The notes beneath the pieces are model-generated. The model was not told where the DNA came from, did not search any database, and saw only the letters and a program-made list of their open reading frames with translations. From NCBI RefSeq assembly GCF_001434395.1, contig NZ_AZFS01000060.1, positions 119,271 to 183,270 of the forward strand: a stretch of DNA of 64,000 nucleotides, written 5' to 3'. Source of the stretch: Levilactobacillus hammesii DSM 16381 (lineage in GTDB: Bacteria; Bacillota; Bacilli; Lactobacillales; Lactobacillaceae). How positions within the stretch are numbered: the stretch's first letter is position 1; every line of letters starts with the position of its first letter. Positions 37,826 through 46,431 of this stretch are shown here, in pieces. The translations under genes and the position numbers were made by a program.

Positions 37826-38620
37826 ATGATGAGATTTAGGAAAACGATTGTTTCAGGGTTAACGATCTTGAGTCTAGGTGTTATGGGCCTAGCAGCAGGA
37901 TCAGCAACTGGTACCAACACGGCGTTTGCTAAAGCTAAGTCAGCTAAGGTAATCAAGACGATCACCTACAAAGCTAAGCACAAGGTGCATGTCAGAGGGG
38001 GCTGGATGTACAGTAATGCCAAGCTCACGCATAAGCGTCACCATATGACCAACTACTTATACACCAAGTTTTACGCGACGAAGAAGGTCACGGTCCGTCA
38101 GGCCAATGGCAAGACGGCCACAGCTACTTACATAAAGTCAAAGAACGGCCAGGTCAAGGGCTACGTCCATTCGACTTACGTCTGGAATAAATGGGGCTAT
38201 GGCAAATACAGCGTGGCGGCGTACCGGAAGGCCGCACTGAATAGCATCAATCATGATCGGGCTAAGCAAGGTTTACCCGCGTTGAAGGAAACGGCCAAGC
38301 TGGATAAGATTGCCCAAAAGAATAGTGATCGGATGCTTAAGGAAGGCAAGAAATTTAAGCTTGATGTCGAGGGAACACCACATGCTGGCTGGATCGTGGA
38401 TGATTATATCGCACCCAAGTCTAATCCAATTATTCACTATGAGAATGGTTCGGATTGGGGGAAAGGGGCCGATAATTCCTGGATGCGACGGACAGATCTA
38501 AATCGTGATATTGGGGCGGAACCTTACTTAATGAGTAGGAATCACACGCACATTGGTCTTGGCGGCACCCAACACGGTCAAGCCATCTACATGTTTGTCT
38601 TGCTATCCCATAACAACTAA
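37826..38620 (+). CDS. Secreted CAP/SCP-domain protein
   Basis: About 264 residues from the ATG at 37826 (a second ATG follows directly; GGAGG is 5 and 8 nt away). A signal peptide covers about the first 38 residues (RFRKTIVSGLTILSLGVMGL, then small residues to AFA). Residues ~40-140 form a basic, Lys/Tyr-rich region like the SH3-like wall-associated repeats of lactobacilli. The C-terminal half is a CAP domain: AALNSINHDRAKQGLPAL, DKIAQKNSDRML and a final HTHIGLGGTQHGQAIYMFVL. CAP proteins of bacteria are extracellular with unclear activity. No sortase motif is seen. It is followed after 17 nt by another secreted protein. Confidence 0.8.
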   Translation: MMRFRKTIVSGLTILSLGVMGLAAGSATGTNTAFAKAKSAKVIKTITYKAKHKVHVRGGWMYSNAKLTHKRHHMTNYLYTKFYATKKVTVRQANGKTATATYIKSKNGQVKGYVHSTYVWNKWGYGKYSVAAYRKAALNSINHDRAKQGLPALKETAKLDKIAQKNSDRMLKEGKKFKLDVEGTPHAGWIVDDYIAPKSNPIIHYENGSDWGKGADNSWMRRTDLNRDIGAEPYLMSRNHTHIGLGGTQHGQAIYMFVLLSHNN

Positions 38621-38637
38621 CGAATGGAGATTGAACA

Positions 38638-39141
38638 ATGAAAAAATTCTTGATTACGGTTATGGTCGTCTTGGCCACAGTCATCGGTGGCAATGCGTTG
38701 ATGAACACCGACCTCACTGCACAGGCGCAGGCTGGTGCGGCTAAGGTGACGAAATTGAAGGCAACACCAAAGAAAATTCGCGGTACCTGGTATCACTATG
38801 ATAAGAAGTATGGGATGAACAAAGTGGTTATTACCAAGCATAAAGTCAGCTTCAGAATCTTCAATGGTAAGAAGTATACGCATAAGATGACCACGTTCCC
38901 TAACCAAGTTGTTTACAAGTATACGCGCAAGCATCAGCGGACAATCTACGCCTTTAATAGCAAGACTGAGATTGGCGATGCAGCGGGTTATTACATGTAT
39001 ACCATGAAGATTAAGGGGAAGAAGCACCATGTCCTAGTAGACCCTTCACAGAGTACGGATCATAAGCCGAGCGTCTACACACATTTCCAAACGAAACATG
39101 CCTATTTTGCCCCGAAAAACACGCAACCTGGGGTAGGCTAA
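38638..39141 (+). CDS. Small secreted protein of unknown function
   Basis: 167 residues with a signal peptide (MKKFLITVMVVLATVIGGNA, cleavage probably near TAQAQA). The mature part is strongly basic (many Lys, His and Tyr) with beta-rich sequence such as GTWYHYDKKYGMNKVVITKH, resembling the small extracellular beta-barrel-like proteins common in lactobacilli. No known domain could be assigned. ATG follows GGAGATTG. It lies 17 nt after the CAP gene and is closed by a terminator, so the two form an operon of surface or secreted proteins. Confidence 0.7.
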   Translation: MKKFLITVMVVLATVIGGNALMNTDLTAQAQAGAAKVTKLKATPKKIRGTWYHYDKKYGMNKVVITKHKVSFRIFNGKKYTHKMTTFPNQVVYKYTRKHQRTIYAFNSKTEIGDAAGYYMYTMKIKGKKHHVLVDPSQSTDHKPSVYTHFQTKHAYFAPKNTQPGVG

Positions 39142-39170
39142 GCTAACCAAATCACATTTAAGTTAAAACG

Positions 39171-39215
39171 CTGTCGCGGGACATCAGAACTGCTGATGTT
39201 TTGCGGCAGTTTTTG
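39171..39215 (+). terminator. Intrinsic terminator of the secreted-protein operon
   Basis: A 17-bp stem (39171-39187 with 39193-39209), all positions pairing if G-U is allowed, loop AACTG, then TTTTTT. From 39216 to the ktrB promoter at 39385 I see no gene. Confidence 0.85.
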
Positions 39216-39384
39216 ATGGCATGATCAAGGGAATGCGGGCACCGCTTATAGAGGGCGGCGGACGAATATGGGGAAGATGACGCCATAACGATTAGGTTGA
39301 TGGCAAAATGCGTAATAGTTCGTGCGGAGACGGTGTCGCCTTGAAAATCAGCATTAGCGATTCAATAAACCGGTAATTTGGGTG

Positions 39385-39413
39385 TTGTTTTCCCGCAGTG
39401 GTTGTCTTAGACT
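39385..39413 (+). promoter_or_regulatory. Promoter of ktrB-ktrA
   Basis: TTGTTT (39385-39390), a 17-bp spacer and TAGACT (39408-39413). No c-di-AMP riboswitch is seen in the short leader. Confidence 0.6.
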
Positions 39414-39450
39414 GAGGGAATGGAATACTGATGTGAGGCAAGGGACAATC

Positions 39451-40812
39451 ATGGATAAAATTCGACACTCAAAGTTTTATGACTTATTTTTAAATACATT
39501 ATCAAAGAAAATGGTAATGGGATTCATTTTGATTATTGCGATGGGGACGTTCATGTTAAGTTTACCCGTTGCCACCTATGGAAATCCCGTCTCCTTTATT
39601 AATGCGCTGTTTACAGCGACCTCAGCGACCTGTATTACGGGGCTGACCGTGGTCAATACGGCAGACACCTGGACGCCTTTTGGTCAGGTGGCCATTATGG
39701 TTATGACCGAAATCGGGGCGTTGGGGTACATGACGTTTGCGGTCCTGCTCTTCAACGTGATGCGGCGGCACCTGAATCTTTCGACGCAACTCATGGTGAA
39801 AGAATCCTTGAACTTGGAGCATCTGCACGACACCAAGAGCGTCATGCAGTACGTCATTGTTCTGTCAGCGTTGTTTCAGATTGCAGGGATGATTCTGTTT
39901 GCCTTTGACTTTATTCCGCGCTACGGGTGGTCACGGGGACTGTACGTCTCGTTGTTCCACTCCGTCATGTCATTCTGTAACGCCGGATTTGATGTGTTTG
40001 GGAACAGTCTGATGGGTTTTCGGGACGACTCTTACATGTTGCTAGTGACGACACTGCTGATTGTGGCTGGGGGACTGGGCTTCCTGGTTTGGCGTGACCT
40101 GTTGCTCTTCCATGAGCGCAAACGCCTGACGTTGAACTCCAAGCTAACGTTAGTCACGACACTCTCTTTGTTCGTGATTGGTTTTGTCATTCTTCTCGTC
40201 ACTGAAGGAGATCTGAGCATCCTGCCTAAGGGAACGTCGTGGTTCAATCGGACCGTTAATACGTTATTCCTCAGTGTAACGCCACGAACGGCCGGACTCA
40301 TTTCATTACCTACGGAATCCTTACATCCCGGCAGTATTTTTCTCATCATGATCCTCATGTTCATCGGGGGGACGCCGGGATCGACCGCTGGTGGGATTAA
40401 GACGACCACGTTTGGTGTACTGATGGTTCAAAGCATCGCGCAGCTCCGTGGGAAAAAGGACGCGGAGTTTGCCCATCGGCGATTCAGTCAGGCCAACGTC
40501 AGTCGCGCCCTGTTGCTGATCTTTATGGCCAGTGTGGTGATTGTTCTCGCAACGTTGGTACTTACTCAGACCGAGAAGATTCCGCGTAACTTCGGGCTGG
40601 AATATATTGTGTTTGAGGTGCTATCGGCCTTTGGGACGGTGGGACTGAGCCTCGGGCTGACGCCCCATCTGACAGTCATTGGCAAAGTGGTCATTATGCT
40701 GCTGATGTTCATTGGGCGGGTCGGTATCTTTACCACGCTCTACACGTTGTCACGGCGGCAGGTCAAGAAGAACTTGATTCGCTATCCAGAAGAAAATATC
40801 TTAATTGGTTAA
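39451..40812 (+). CDS. ktrB: Potassium uptake channel subunit KtrB (TrkH family)
   Basis: 453 residues from the ATG at 39451, with GAGGCAAGGGA upstream. The four pore repeats carry the selectivity-filter glycines: SATCITGL (about 58-65), SFCNAGFD, SVTPRTAGL and SAFGTVGL. The first filter is intact at TCITG. This fits KtrB-type K+ (Na+-coupled) uptake in the membrane. It is 12 nt before ktrA, its gating subunit. Confidence 0.93.
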   Translation: MDKIRHSKFYDLFLNTLSKKMVMGFILIIAMGTFMLSLPVATYGNPVSFINALFTATSATCITGLTVVNTADTWTPFGQVAIMVMTEIGALGYMTFAVLLFNVMRRHLNLSTQLMVKESLNLEHLHDTKSVMQYVIVLSALFQIAGMILFAFDFIPRYGWSRGLYVSLFHSVMSFCNAGFDVFGNSLMGFRDDSYMLLVTTLLIVAGGLGFLVWRDLLLFHERKRLTLNSKLTLVTTLSLFVIGFVILLVTEGDLSILPKGTSWFNRTVNTLFLSVTPRTAGLISLPTESLHPGSIFLIMILMFIGGTPGSTAGGIKTTTFGVLMVQSIAQLRGKKDAEFAHRRFSQANVSRALLLIFMASVVIVLATLVLTQTEKIPRNFGLEYIVFEVLSAFGTVGLSLGLTPHLTVIGKVVIMLLMFIGRVGIFTTLYTLSRRQVKKNLIRYPEENILIG

Positions 40813-40824
40813 GGAGTCTGAAAG

Positions 40825-41487
40825 ATGAAGAAGAGTTTTGCGGTATTAGGCCTCGGCCGGTTTGGACAGAGTGTTGTGGAAACTTTGGCGGAGACCCATC
40901 AGGATGTTTTGGCGGTTGACGTGCAGGAGGCGCCCGTCAATGAAATGACGGAGATTGCGACCCAAACGTTGGTTGCGGATACGCGGGACGAGGAAGTACT
41001 GCGGGAACTGAACATCGATACCTTTGACTACGTGATCGTGGGCATTGGCAATAACATGGAGGCCAGCATCCTGACGACCATGTTGGCCAAGGAGCTGGGC
41101 GCCGAAAAGGTGATTGCCAAGGCCGAAACCAGTGACCACGGGCGTGTGCTGAAACGCGTTGGGGCCGATCAGGTGATCTTTCCCGAACGTGACATGGGAC
41201 ACAGCATCGTGCGCAAACTTCTCTCAAATCATATTTTGAATTTTATAGACTTGAGCGACAAGTATACGTTAGCCGAAGTGGTCATTACGGATCCCACGTT
41301 TGTTAACCAAAATCTGATTGATCTGAACTTGAGAAAACGGTTTGACCTGACCATCATTGCCATCCAACACGATCAAAAGATTAATATTTCCCCGCAACCG
41401 ACCGATATGGTGCAGCTGCACGACGTCTTGACGGTGGTTGGGCCAATCGAACACGTTGAGGCATTGGATGAGGCCCTGAAGAAGTAG
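40825..41487 (+). CDS. ktrA: Potassium uptake regulatory subunit KtrA
   Basis: 220 residues. The RCK-N Rossmann domain opens with FAVLGLGRFGQSV (GxGxxG nucleotide-binding site) and has the acidic residue in VLAVDVQ; the RCK-C (TrkA_C) domain occupies about 140-220. KtrA rings bind ATP/ADP to gate KtrB, and the RCK-C domain of relatives binds c-di-AMP. It is in an operon with ktrB. Confidence 0.94.
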   Translation: MKKSFAVLGLGRFGQSVVETLAETHQDVLAVDVQEAPVNEMTEIATQTLVADTRDEEVLRELNIDTFDYVIVGIGNNMEASILTTMLAKELGAEKVIAKAETSDHGRVLKRVGADQVIFPERDMGHSIVRKLLSNHILNFIDLSDKYTLAEVVITDPTFVNQNLIDLNLRKRFDLTIIAIQHDQKINISPQPTDMVQLHDVLTVVGPIEHVEALDEALKK

Positions 41488-41602
41488 CTCCCTGGCTTAG
41501 TTCCTGACTATAGCAAATTTTGACGGGGATGCAACGAAAAGGTGCCGGTAATTTTGAAATGCCGGTCTGATCGGTTTTCAACATGAAAATAAGCTAAGAG
41601 TG

Positions 41603-41633
41603 AGCACCTATCGGACTGATGGGTGCTTTATTT
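41603..41633 (+). terminator. Intrinsic terminator of ktrBA
   Basis: AGCACCTATC pairs with GATGGGTGCT over 10 bp (one G-U), loop GGACT, then TTATTT. Confidence 0.75.
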
Positions 41634-41674
41634 GTGCAGTCGGTAGATAGCTGATGGGGTGGGTACGATTAAGA

Positions 41675-41703
41675 TTGAATTTCCCTAGGGCCCTTGGTAT
41701 GGT
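41675..41703 (+). promoter_or_regulatory. Promoter of the first Panacea gene
   Basis: TTGAAT (41675-41680), a 17-bp spacer and TATGGT (41698-41703) with TG extension at 41695-41696. Confidence 0.5.
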
Positions 41704-41744
41704 TAAACCACGAGAAGTTAACTGATAGAGGGGACGGTGCGTTC

Positions 41745-42260
41745 ATGAAAGTTAAGCGGCTGGTCAATTGGTTACGGGTTCAGAGCGAGGCGCAGATGGG
41801 GATGTATGGCGCGGAAGAGTTAACGCAGTGGAAGACGATGGCCCTGTTGTACTATGTTCAGGGCACGTATCTGGCTATGTATGGGGTCCCCGCGTTTGAA
41901 GACGAGATTGTCATTGAGAAGAACGGTCCGGTGATTGCGGCCGTGCGTCATAAATATGGTGAGCGCATTCGAATCGTCGGTAAGATCGGCAAAAAAGCTT
42001 GGGCCGATGATGCTAACATTGAGGATCAACATCCCCAAATGTTAGACGTCCTTCACGCGGTATGGCTCGCGTACGGCGATATGTCGACGATTGAGCTACG
42101 GCAGCAGATGTTACAGGAAAAGCCCTGTCAGGAGACACAAGTGGGGCAGACGATCGATTTGGACCGTTTGACGGCTTACTTCCAGACCGACATTGTGTCA
42201 TTTCCAACAGAAATCCCGCAGGACCCAGCCGTGGATGCCGTCCATCAAGCAACGCACTGA
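41745..42260 (+). CDS. Panacea (SocA-like, DUF4065) domain protein 1
   Basis: 171 residues from the ATG at 41745. Hallmarks of the Panacea fold: MALLYYVQGTYLAMYGVPAF (32-51) and the basic/acidic stretch ending NGPVIAAVRHKYGE (60-73). Panacea domains serve as neutralising domains of many toxin-antitoxin pairs and include the proteolytic adaptor SocA. Here no toxin gene adjoins: upstream is ktrA, downstream a diverged paralogue. The gene has its own promoter and the next has another. It could be a solitary antitoxin, a proteolysis adaptor or a phage-defence part; the domain assignment is from motif recognition only. Confidence 0.65.
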   Translation: MKVKRLVNWLRVQSEAQMGMYGAEELTQWKTMALLYYVQGTYLAMYGVPAFEDEIVIEKNGPVIAAVRHKYGERIRIVGKIGKKAWADDANIEDQHPQMLDVLHAVWLAYGDMSTIELRQQMLQEKPCQETQVGQTIDLDRLTAYFQTDIVSFPTEIPQDPAVDAVHQATH

Positions 42261-42333
42261 CGGTTAGGCTGAATAGATAACTGGCAGCCCATGGGTTGCT
42301 GTATCCGGCGTGCCTCGGGGTCTACAAATTGGG

Positions 42334-42362
42334 TTGTTTCTCGGCAGTGAGCTTGTTATCAT
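42334..42362 (+). promoter_or_regulatory. Promoter of the second Panacea gene
   Basis: TTGTTT (42334-42339), a 17-bp spacer and TATCAT (42357-42362). A CAGCCCA/TGGGTTG inverted repeat just after the first gene (around 42287-42303) may end its transcript, though no T-tract follows. Confidence 0.55.
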
Positions 42363-42421
42363 GGGGCTAGGCAGATTGAGTGGATGAAGTTGACAGGAAG
42401 GCTTTCCAAGGAGGGTCCGAA

Positions 42422-42898
42422 TTGAACAACGATATCGATCAAATGGTCAATTGGTTTCGGGTCAAAAGTAGTCGGCAGATGCAGGATATAGATGCGGATG
42501 AACTCAGTCGCAGCAAGGTGACACAGTTGCTGTATTACGTTCAGGGAATTTGTGTGGTCGTCTACGGAATCAATGCCTTTTCAGATGACTTGGTGGCCGG
42601 TGAGCATGGCGTCATGATTCCCGCAGTAGAGGAACGGTATGCCGGTCAAACGGGAATTGTCGGCCGCATCTCGGCCGAGGATCAAGCGGACTATGATTAC
42701 TTGGCCTCGATTCAGCAGTTTCAGGCCATTCTTGAGTGTGTTTGGCAGACCTTTGGCAATCTATCCGCGGTTGAATTGATGGAGCAGGTGCAGTGTGATC
42801 AACCCTGGGCGGAGACGTTGCCGGGACGGTCTATTGAGATGAATCTAATGGAAGATTATTTTAAAGATAAGGTGATTGCCCGCATCAAAACGGATTAG
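42422..42898 (+). CDS. Panacea (SocA-like, DUF4065) domain protein 2
   Basis: 158 residues from TTG at 42422, 7 nt after AAGGAGG. It aligns with protein 1 along its length: MVNWFRVKSSRQM versus LVNWLRVQSEAQM, QLLYYVQGICVVVYGINAF versus ALLYYVQGTYLAMYGVPAF, and IVGRI versus IVGKI. The GPV motif is changed to GVM (63-65), so the pair has diverged and may recognise different partners. No toxin gene is adjacent; the next gene, asnA, is convergent. Function not established. Confidence 0.6.
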   Translation: MNNDIDQMVNWFRVKSSRQMQDIDADELSRSKVTQLLYYVQGICVVVYGINAFSDDLVAGEHGVMIPAVEERYAGQTGIVGRISAEDQADYDYLASIQQFQAILECVWQTFGNLSAVELMEQVQCDQPWAETLPGRSIEMNLMEDYFKDKVIARIKTD

Positions 42899-42926
42899 CA
42901 GGCAGTCGACTAAAAAAATGAGACAA

Positions 42927-42983
42927 AAAGCGTCATTCGCCAGTACCGAGGAACGATCCCCAGACTAACGAATGACGCTTTCT
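42927..42983. terminator. Bidirectional terminator between Panacea 2 and asnA
   Basis: AAAGCGTCATTCG (42927-42939) pairs perfectly over 13 bp with CGAATGACGCTTT (42969-42981). T-rich tails follow on both strands, so it can end both convergent genes. Confidence 0.85.
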
Positions 42984-43007
42984 TTCTATATTATTAAGTT
43001 CTTAATT

Positions 43008-44015
43008 TTAGAGTAAGTGAATGTTGGCTGCTTCGCATTGATCGATCATGGCTTGTGGCCAGATGGACGTTTGGACTTCACCCACGTGGGCTTTACCCAG
43101 GAGTAGCATACATAACCGGGATTGGCCGATCCCACCACCAATGGTGTAAGGGAGTTCTTCGTTCATAATCATTTTGTGATAAGGCAGGCTTAACCGGTCT
43201 TCGGCGTGGGCAATCTTTAATTGTTTCTTCATGGATGCGGCATCGACCCGGACACCCATGCTGGAGATTTCAATGGCCTGTTGTAGGGGTTCGTACCAGA
43301 ACATGATGTCACCGTTCAACTCCCAGTCATCGTAATCAGGGGCTCGGCCATCGTGCCGCTTGCCGCTCTTGAGGGCGCCACCAATCTTCATCAGGAAGAC
43401 ACAGCCGAGCTTCTTGCTAATGGCGTTTTCACGTTCGCGAGGGGTCATCTCAGGGTACATGTCTTCGAGCTCTTGCGTGGTGATGAAGTGAATTTCATCT
43501 GGTAAGTGGTGAACGGCTTGGGGGAACTTGTACCAAACTTCGTGTTCCATGTGCTTGATGACCTTGAAGATGGTGCGGACAGTGGACTTGAGCGTTTCTT
43601 CAGTCCGTTCGTCCTTGGCAATCACCTTTTCCCAATCCCATTGGTCAACGTAGGCGGAGTGGAAGTTGTCTAAGTCTTCGTCTTTACGAATGGCGTTCAT
43701 GTTGGTGTAGAGGCCTTCGTGCATCTTAAAGCCGTTCTTCTTTAGGGCAACCCGTTTCCACTTGGCCAGGGAGTGGACAATTTCAATGGTAGCATCGCCC
43801 ATGTCGGCCATGGTGAAGGAGACGGGCTTTTCAACACCGTTTAAGTTATCGTTCAGACCGGTGGACTTTTCCACAAACATAGGTGCCGTCAGACGAGAGA
43901 GGTTGAGCTGCTTGCCGAATTCTTCCTGGAAGGTTTCCCGGATGTAACGGATGGCTTCCTGAGTGTCCTTAACAGATAATTTTGGATCGTATGATTTTGG
44001 AATAATTAAATGCAT
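43008..44015 (-). CDS. asnA: Aspartate-ammonia ligase (asparagine synthetase A)
   Basis: 335 residues from the ATG at 44015 ([20 protein letters not shown]) with AAAGGAGA upstream; this is normal AsnA length. The class II aminoacyl-tRNA-synthetase-like fold is recognisable by [38 protein letters not shown] and the C-terminal [14 protein letters not shown]. It forms asparagine from aspartate, ammonia and ATP. It is monocistronic under a T-box that senses uncharged tRNA-Asn. Confidence 0.97.
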   Translation of the reverse strand: MHLIIPKSYDPKLSVKDTQEAIRYIRETFQEEFGKQLNLSRLTAPMFVEKSTGLNDNLNGVEKPVSFTMADMGDATIEIVHSLAKWKRVALKKNGFKMHEGLYTNMNAIRKDEDLDNFHSAYVDQWDWEKVIAKDERTEETLKSTVRTIFKVIKHMEHEVWYKFPQAVHHLPDEIHFITTQELEDMYPEMTPRERENAISKKLGCVFLMKIGGALKSGKRHDGRAPDYDDWELNGDIMFWYEPLQQAIEISSMGVRVDAASMKKQLKIAHAEDRLSLPYHKMIMNEELPYTIGGGIGQSRLCMLLLGKAHVGEVQTSIWPQAMIDQCEAANIHLL

Positions 44016-44052
44016 AAGCAATTCTCCTTTGGGTTTTAGGTTCAGATAAAAT

Positions 44053-44338
44053 AAAAAAAGTTTTTCCATCCCTTGTGTAATCAAGGGACGAAAAAACTTT
44101 CGCGGTACCACCCAAGTTGCCCACTCTAGAAATGGACCAGCTCAATTAGAGTACAAACATACTCTACCGATGGTAACGTACCGGTCGACGGCTAGCCCTA
44201 CTGCGATGACCTCGTTTCAGGAAGCAACTAAGAAAGTGTTATTCCGAATAGCCACACACTGATTGGGTTTGCACTAAGTCCCAACTCACTGACAGGGTGA
44301 CTAGACGTACTCGTCTTTCCTCCGTTTTTTATCTTATG
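44053..44338 (-). promoter_or_regulatory. T-box riboswitch (tRNA-Asn) before asnA
   Basis: On the minus strand the leader has GACGAGTACGTC (AGTA box at the base of stem I, about 44304-44315), a long stem I with a likely specifier AAC in GGAATAACAC, the T-box antiterminator core GGGTGGTACCGCG (44101-44113), and a terminator AAAGTTTTTTCGTCCCTTG/CAAGGGATGGAAAAACTTT followed by seven T (about 44053-44100). Uncharged tRNA-Asn would stabilise the antiterminator and allow asnA transcription. The specifier is inferred from position and from the downstream gene. Confidence 0.9.
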
Positions 44339-44344
44339 GGATTA

Positions 44345-44372
44345 ATCCTAGCACCTTTTTTTGATTTGTAAA
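44345..44372 (-). promoter_or_regulatory. Promoter of the asnA T-box transcript
   Basis: On the minus strand TTTACA (44372-44367), a 16-bp spacer and an extended -10 TG-C-TAGGAT (44350-44345). Confidence 0.6.
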
Positions 44373-44717
44373 CATAAAAATTAGAATTCCGCGAGAAAAG
44401 TTGCCAGAAATGACGCCGAAAAGCCGCGGTATTATTGGCACGAATGAGAATTGAATTTTTTTGACTGACGATGACGGGGAGAGCTTCTTCCAGGGAAGTC
44501 GGTCTTAAAGACTGGCAGCAGACGGTCATGGTGTTCAGGCGGGGAAGCGGCGGCTAACTAGACCCAAATGAAGCGAGAATGATTAACTTCAGAAACAATC
44601 GGATTATGATCCGACTGTGACGGTCAGCCGGTTAAAGTGACGATTCAAAATCGCCGGTTGGTCAATTAAACAACCCAACGAATCCCGGCAGAATACGCTT
44701 TCAGCGCAATTTTCATC
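44373..44717. other. Intergenic region without recognised gene
   Basis: Between the divergent asnA and permease promoters. It has a small hairpin CGGAT-TATG-ATCCG (around 44602-44615) and no open frame with a ribosome-binding site. I see nothing else in it. Confidence 0.6.
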
Positions 44718-44746
44718 TTGACATTCCGACCAATCAAAATTAGAAT
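44718..44746 (+). promoter_or_regulatory. Promoter of the APC permease gene
   Basis: TTGACA (44718-44723), a 17-bp spacer and TAGAAT (44741-44746). Confidence 0.75.
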
Positions 44747-44799
44747 GTAATAATTAGTCTTATCAAATTCTCATTATATGAGCGGAAGGAGGAGTCGCA

Positions 44800-46218
44800 A
44801 TGGCAAAGCAGCCACTACAACTATTTATTAAGAAACAGGTGCAGACTGATTTATACAAGAAAACGGGGTTGGAAAAGACCTTAACCGCGTTCAGTCTAAC
44901 CACTATGGGGATCGGCGCGATTGTCGGTTCTGGGATTTTTATCACGCCCGGACTGATTGCCGCTAACTATACAGGTCCCAGCGTGATGCTCTCCTATGTG
45001 ATTGCCGTGGTCGTCTGTGCCATGGCGGCGCTGTGTTACTCTGAATTTTCCTCAACGATTCCGCTGGCGGGGAGTGCCTATACCTACGTCTACGCCGTGT
45101 TTGGCGAATTTATCGCTTGGATCCTCGGTTGGGCGTTGATTTCGGAGTATCTCTTCGCCGTATCTTCAGTGGCCGTGAGCTGGTCCTCGTATTTCCAGAA
45201 CTTGATGGGTGGTTTCGGTATTAAATTACCACCGTTCCTTCAAGCTGCAGCGGGAACCGCCGGGGTCAAAGGTGGCGGCATTGATATTGTGGCGCTGCTG
45301 ATCACGATGCTGGTAGCCGCGTTACTCTCTAAAGGGATTCGCGAGTCGGCCCGCATCAATAACATTATGGTGATCGTTAAAATTTTAGTTATTTTATTAT
45401 TTATTGCTATTGCTATTTTTTACGTTAAGCCCGCCAATTATCGGCCATTCATGCCCTATGGGACGCACGGTGTTTTCAAGGGGGCGGCCGTGGCTTTCTA
45501 CGCCTACATTGGGTTTGACGCGGTGTCGACGGCGAGTGAAGAAGTGAAGAATCCCAAACGAAACATGCCCATCGGGATCATTTCCTCCCTGTTGGTGGCG
45601 GCGGTGCTTTACATTGGGTTATCTGCCGTATTAGTTGGGGTGGTTCACTATACCAAGCTGAGCGTGGCCGATCCCGTAGCGTTTGCGCTTAACCTGATTC
45701 ATCAGGATTGGGCAGCTGGCGTGATTTCCTTCGGGGCGATCGTGGGGATGACCACGGTGCTGATCGTGATGTCCTACGGGGGCACGCGGTTGTTGTTTGC
45801 CATCAGTCGTGATGGCTTACTGCCAGCGTCACTGAAAAAGCTACATCCGAAGACGCACGTGCCCGTGGCCAATACCTGGATCTTTGGGGTCGTTGCGAGT
45901 ATCTTTGCGGCCTTTATTCCGATTGATAAGATCGCGGAACTGGTTAACATTGGGACGTTGTCCGCATTTGCCATGGTATCGTTGGGAATTGTCTTCCTAC
46001 GCCATGACGAGCGATTTAAGGATATGGAGACCTCGTTTAAGGTGCCATGGTATCCCTTCCTGCCCATAGCGTCCTTCCTGGCCTGTGTCTACCTGATGAC
46101 GCAGTTGCAACCTTTTACCTGGGAAGCATTTGGTATCTGGGTAGTCTTGGGCCTGGTCGTCTACGTGAGCTACGGCTATCACCATAGTCGGGTCCGTCGT
46201 GAGTCCCTGGCGGAGTAA
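44800..46218 (+). CDS. APC-family amino-acid permease
   Basis: 472 residues with about 12 membrane helices. The first helix GIGAIVGSGIFITPG carries the GSGI substrate-binding signature of the APC superfamily; FYAYIGFDAVSTASEEVKNP is the conserved helix 6/loop motif, as in the CAT/YfnA-like cationic and neutral amino-acid transporters. GGAAGGAGGAG precedes the ATG. It is single, with its own promoter and terminator. The substrate is uncertain; no T-box or other amino-acid sensor is seen upstream. Confidence 0.92.
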   Translation: MAKQPLQLFIKKQVQTDLYKKTGLEKTLTAFSLTTMGIGAIVGSGIFITPGLIAANYTGPSVMLSYVIAVVVCAMAALCYSEFSSTIPLAGSAYTYVYAVFGEFIAWILGWALISEYLFAVSSVAVSWSSYFQNLMGGFGIKLPPFLQAAAGTAGVKGGGIDIVALLITMLVAALLSKGIRESARINNIMVIVKILVILLFIAIAIFYVKPANYRPFMPYGTHGVFKGAAVAFYAYIGFDAVSTASEEVKNPKRNMPIGIISSLLVAAVLYIGLSAVLVGVVHYTKLSVADPVAFALNLIHQDWAAGVISFGAIVGMTTVLIVMSYGGTRLLFAISRDGLLPASLKKLHPKTHVPVANTWIFGVVASIFAAFIPIDKIAELVNIGTLSAFAMVSLGIVFLRHDERFKDMETSFKVPWYPFLPIASFLACVYLMTQLQPFTWEAFGIWVVLGLVVYVSYGYHHSRVRRESLAE

Positions 46219-46266
46219 GCTGGCGTCCTTTACGAAACTAAACACGAACGAAAAACTCATACATCG

Positions 46267-46302
46267 AAGCGTTGCTGCAGAGACGGCAACGCTTTGTTTT
46301 TT
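46267..46302 (+). terminator. Intrinsic terminator of the APC permease gene
   Basis: AAGCGTTGC pairs with GCAACGCTT over 9 bp, followed by TGTTTTTT. Confidence 0.85.
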
Positions 46303-46345
46303 ATTAAGAATGTCATGAACTCAGGAAGTGTTAAGGAAAGGCCTC

Positions 46346-46351
46346 TATAAT
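46346..46351 (+). promoter_or_regulatory. Consensus -10 box before the first LCP gene
   Basis: TATAAT 81 bp before the start codon. No good -35 is found at 16-18 bp, so an activator or a weak promoter is possible. Confidence 0.4.
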
Positions 46352-46431
46352 GGACGAGTCAGTTAATGAGAGAACAATTTAACCCCATCCGGTAAGCTAA
46401 CGGGTGGATGGAAGGGTGGTAAACACAAACC

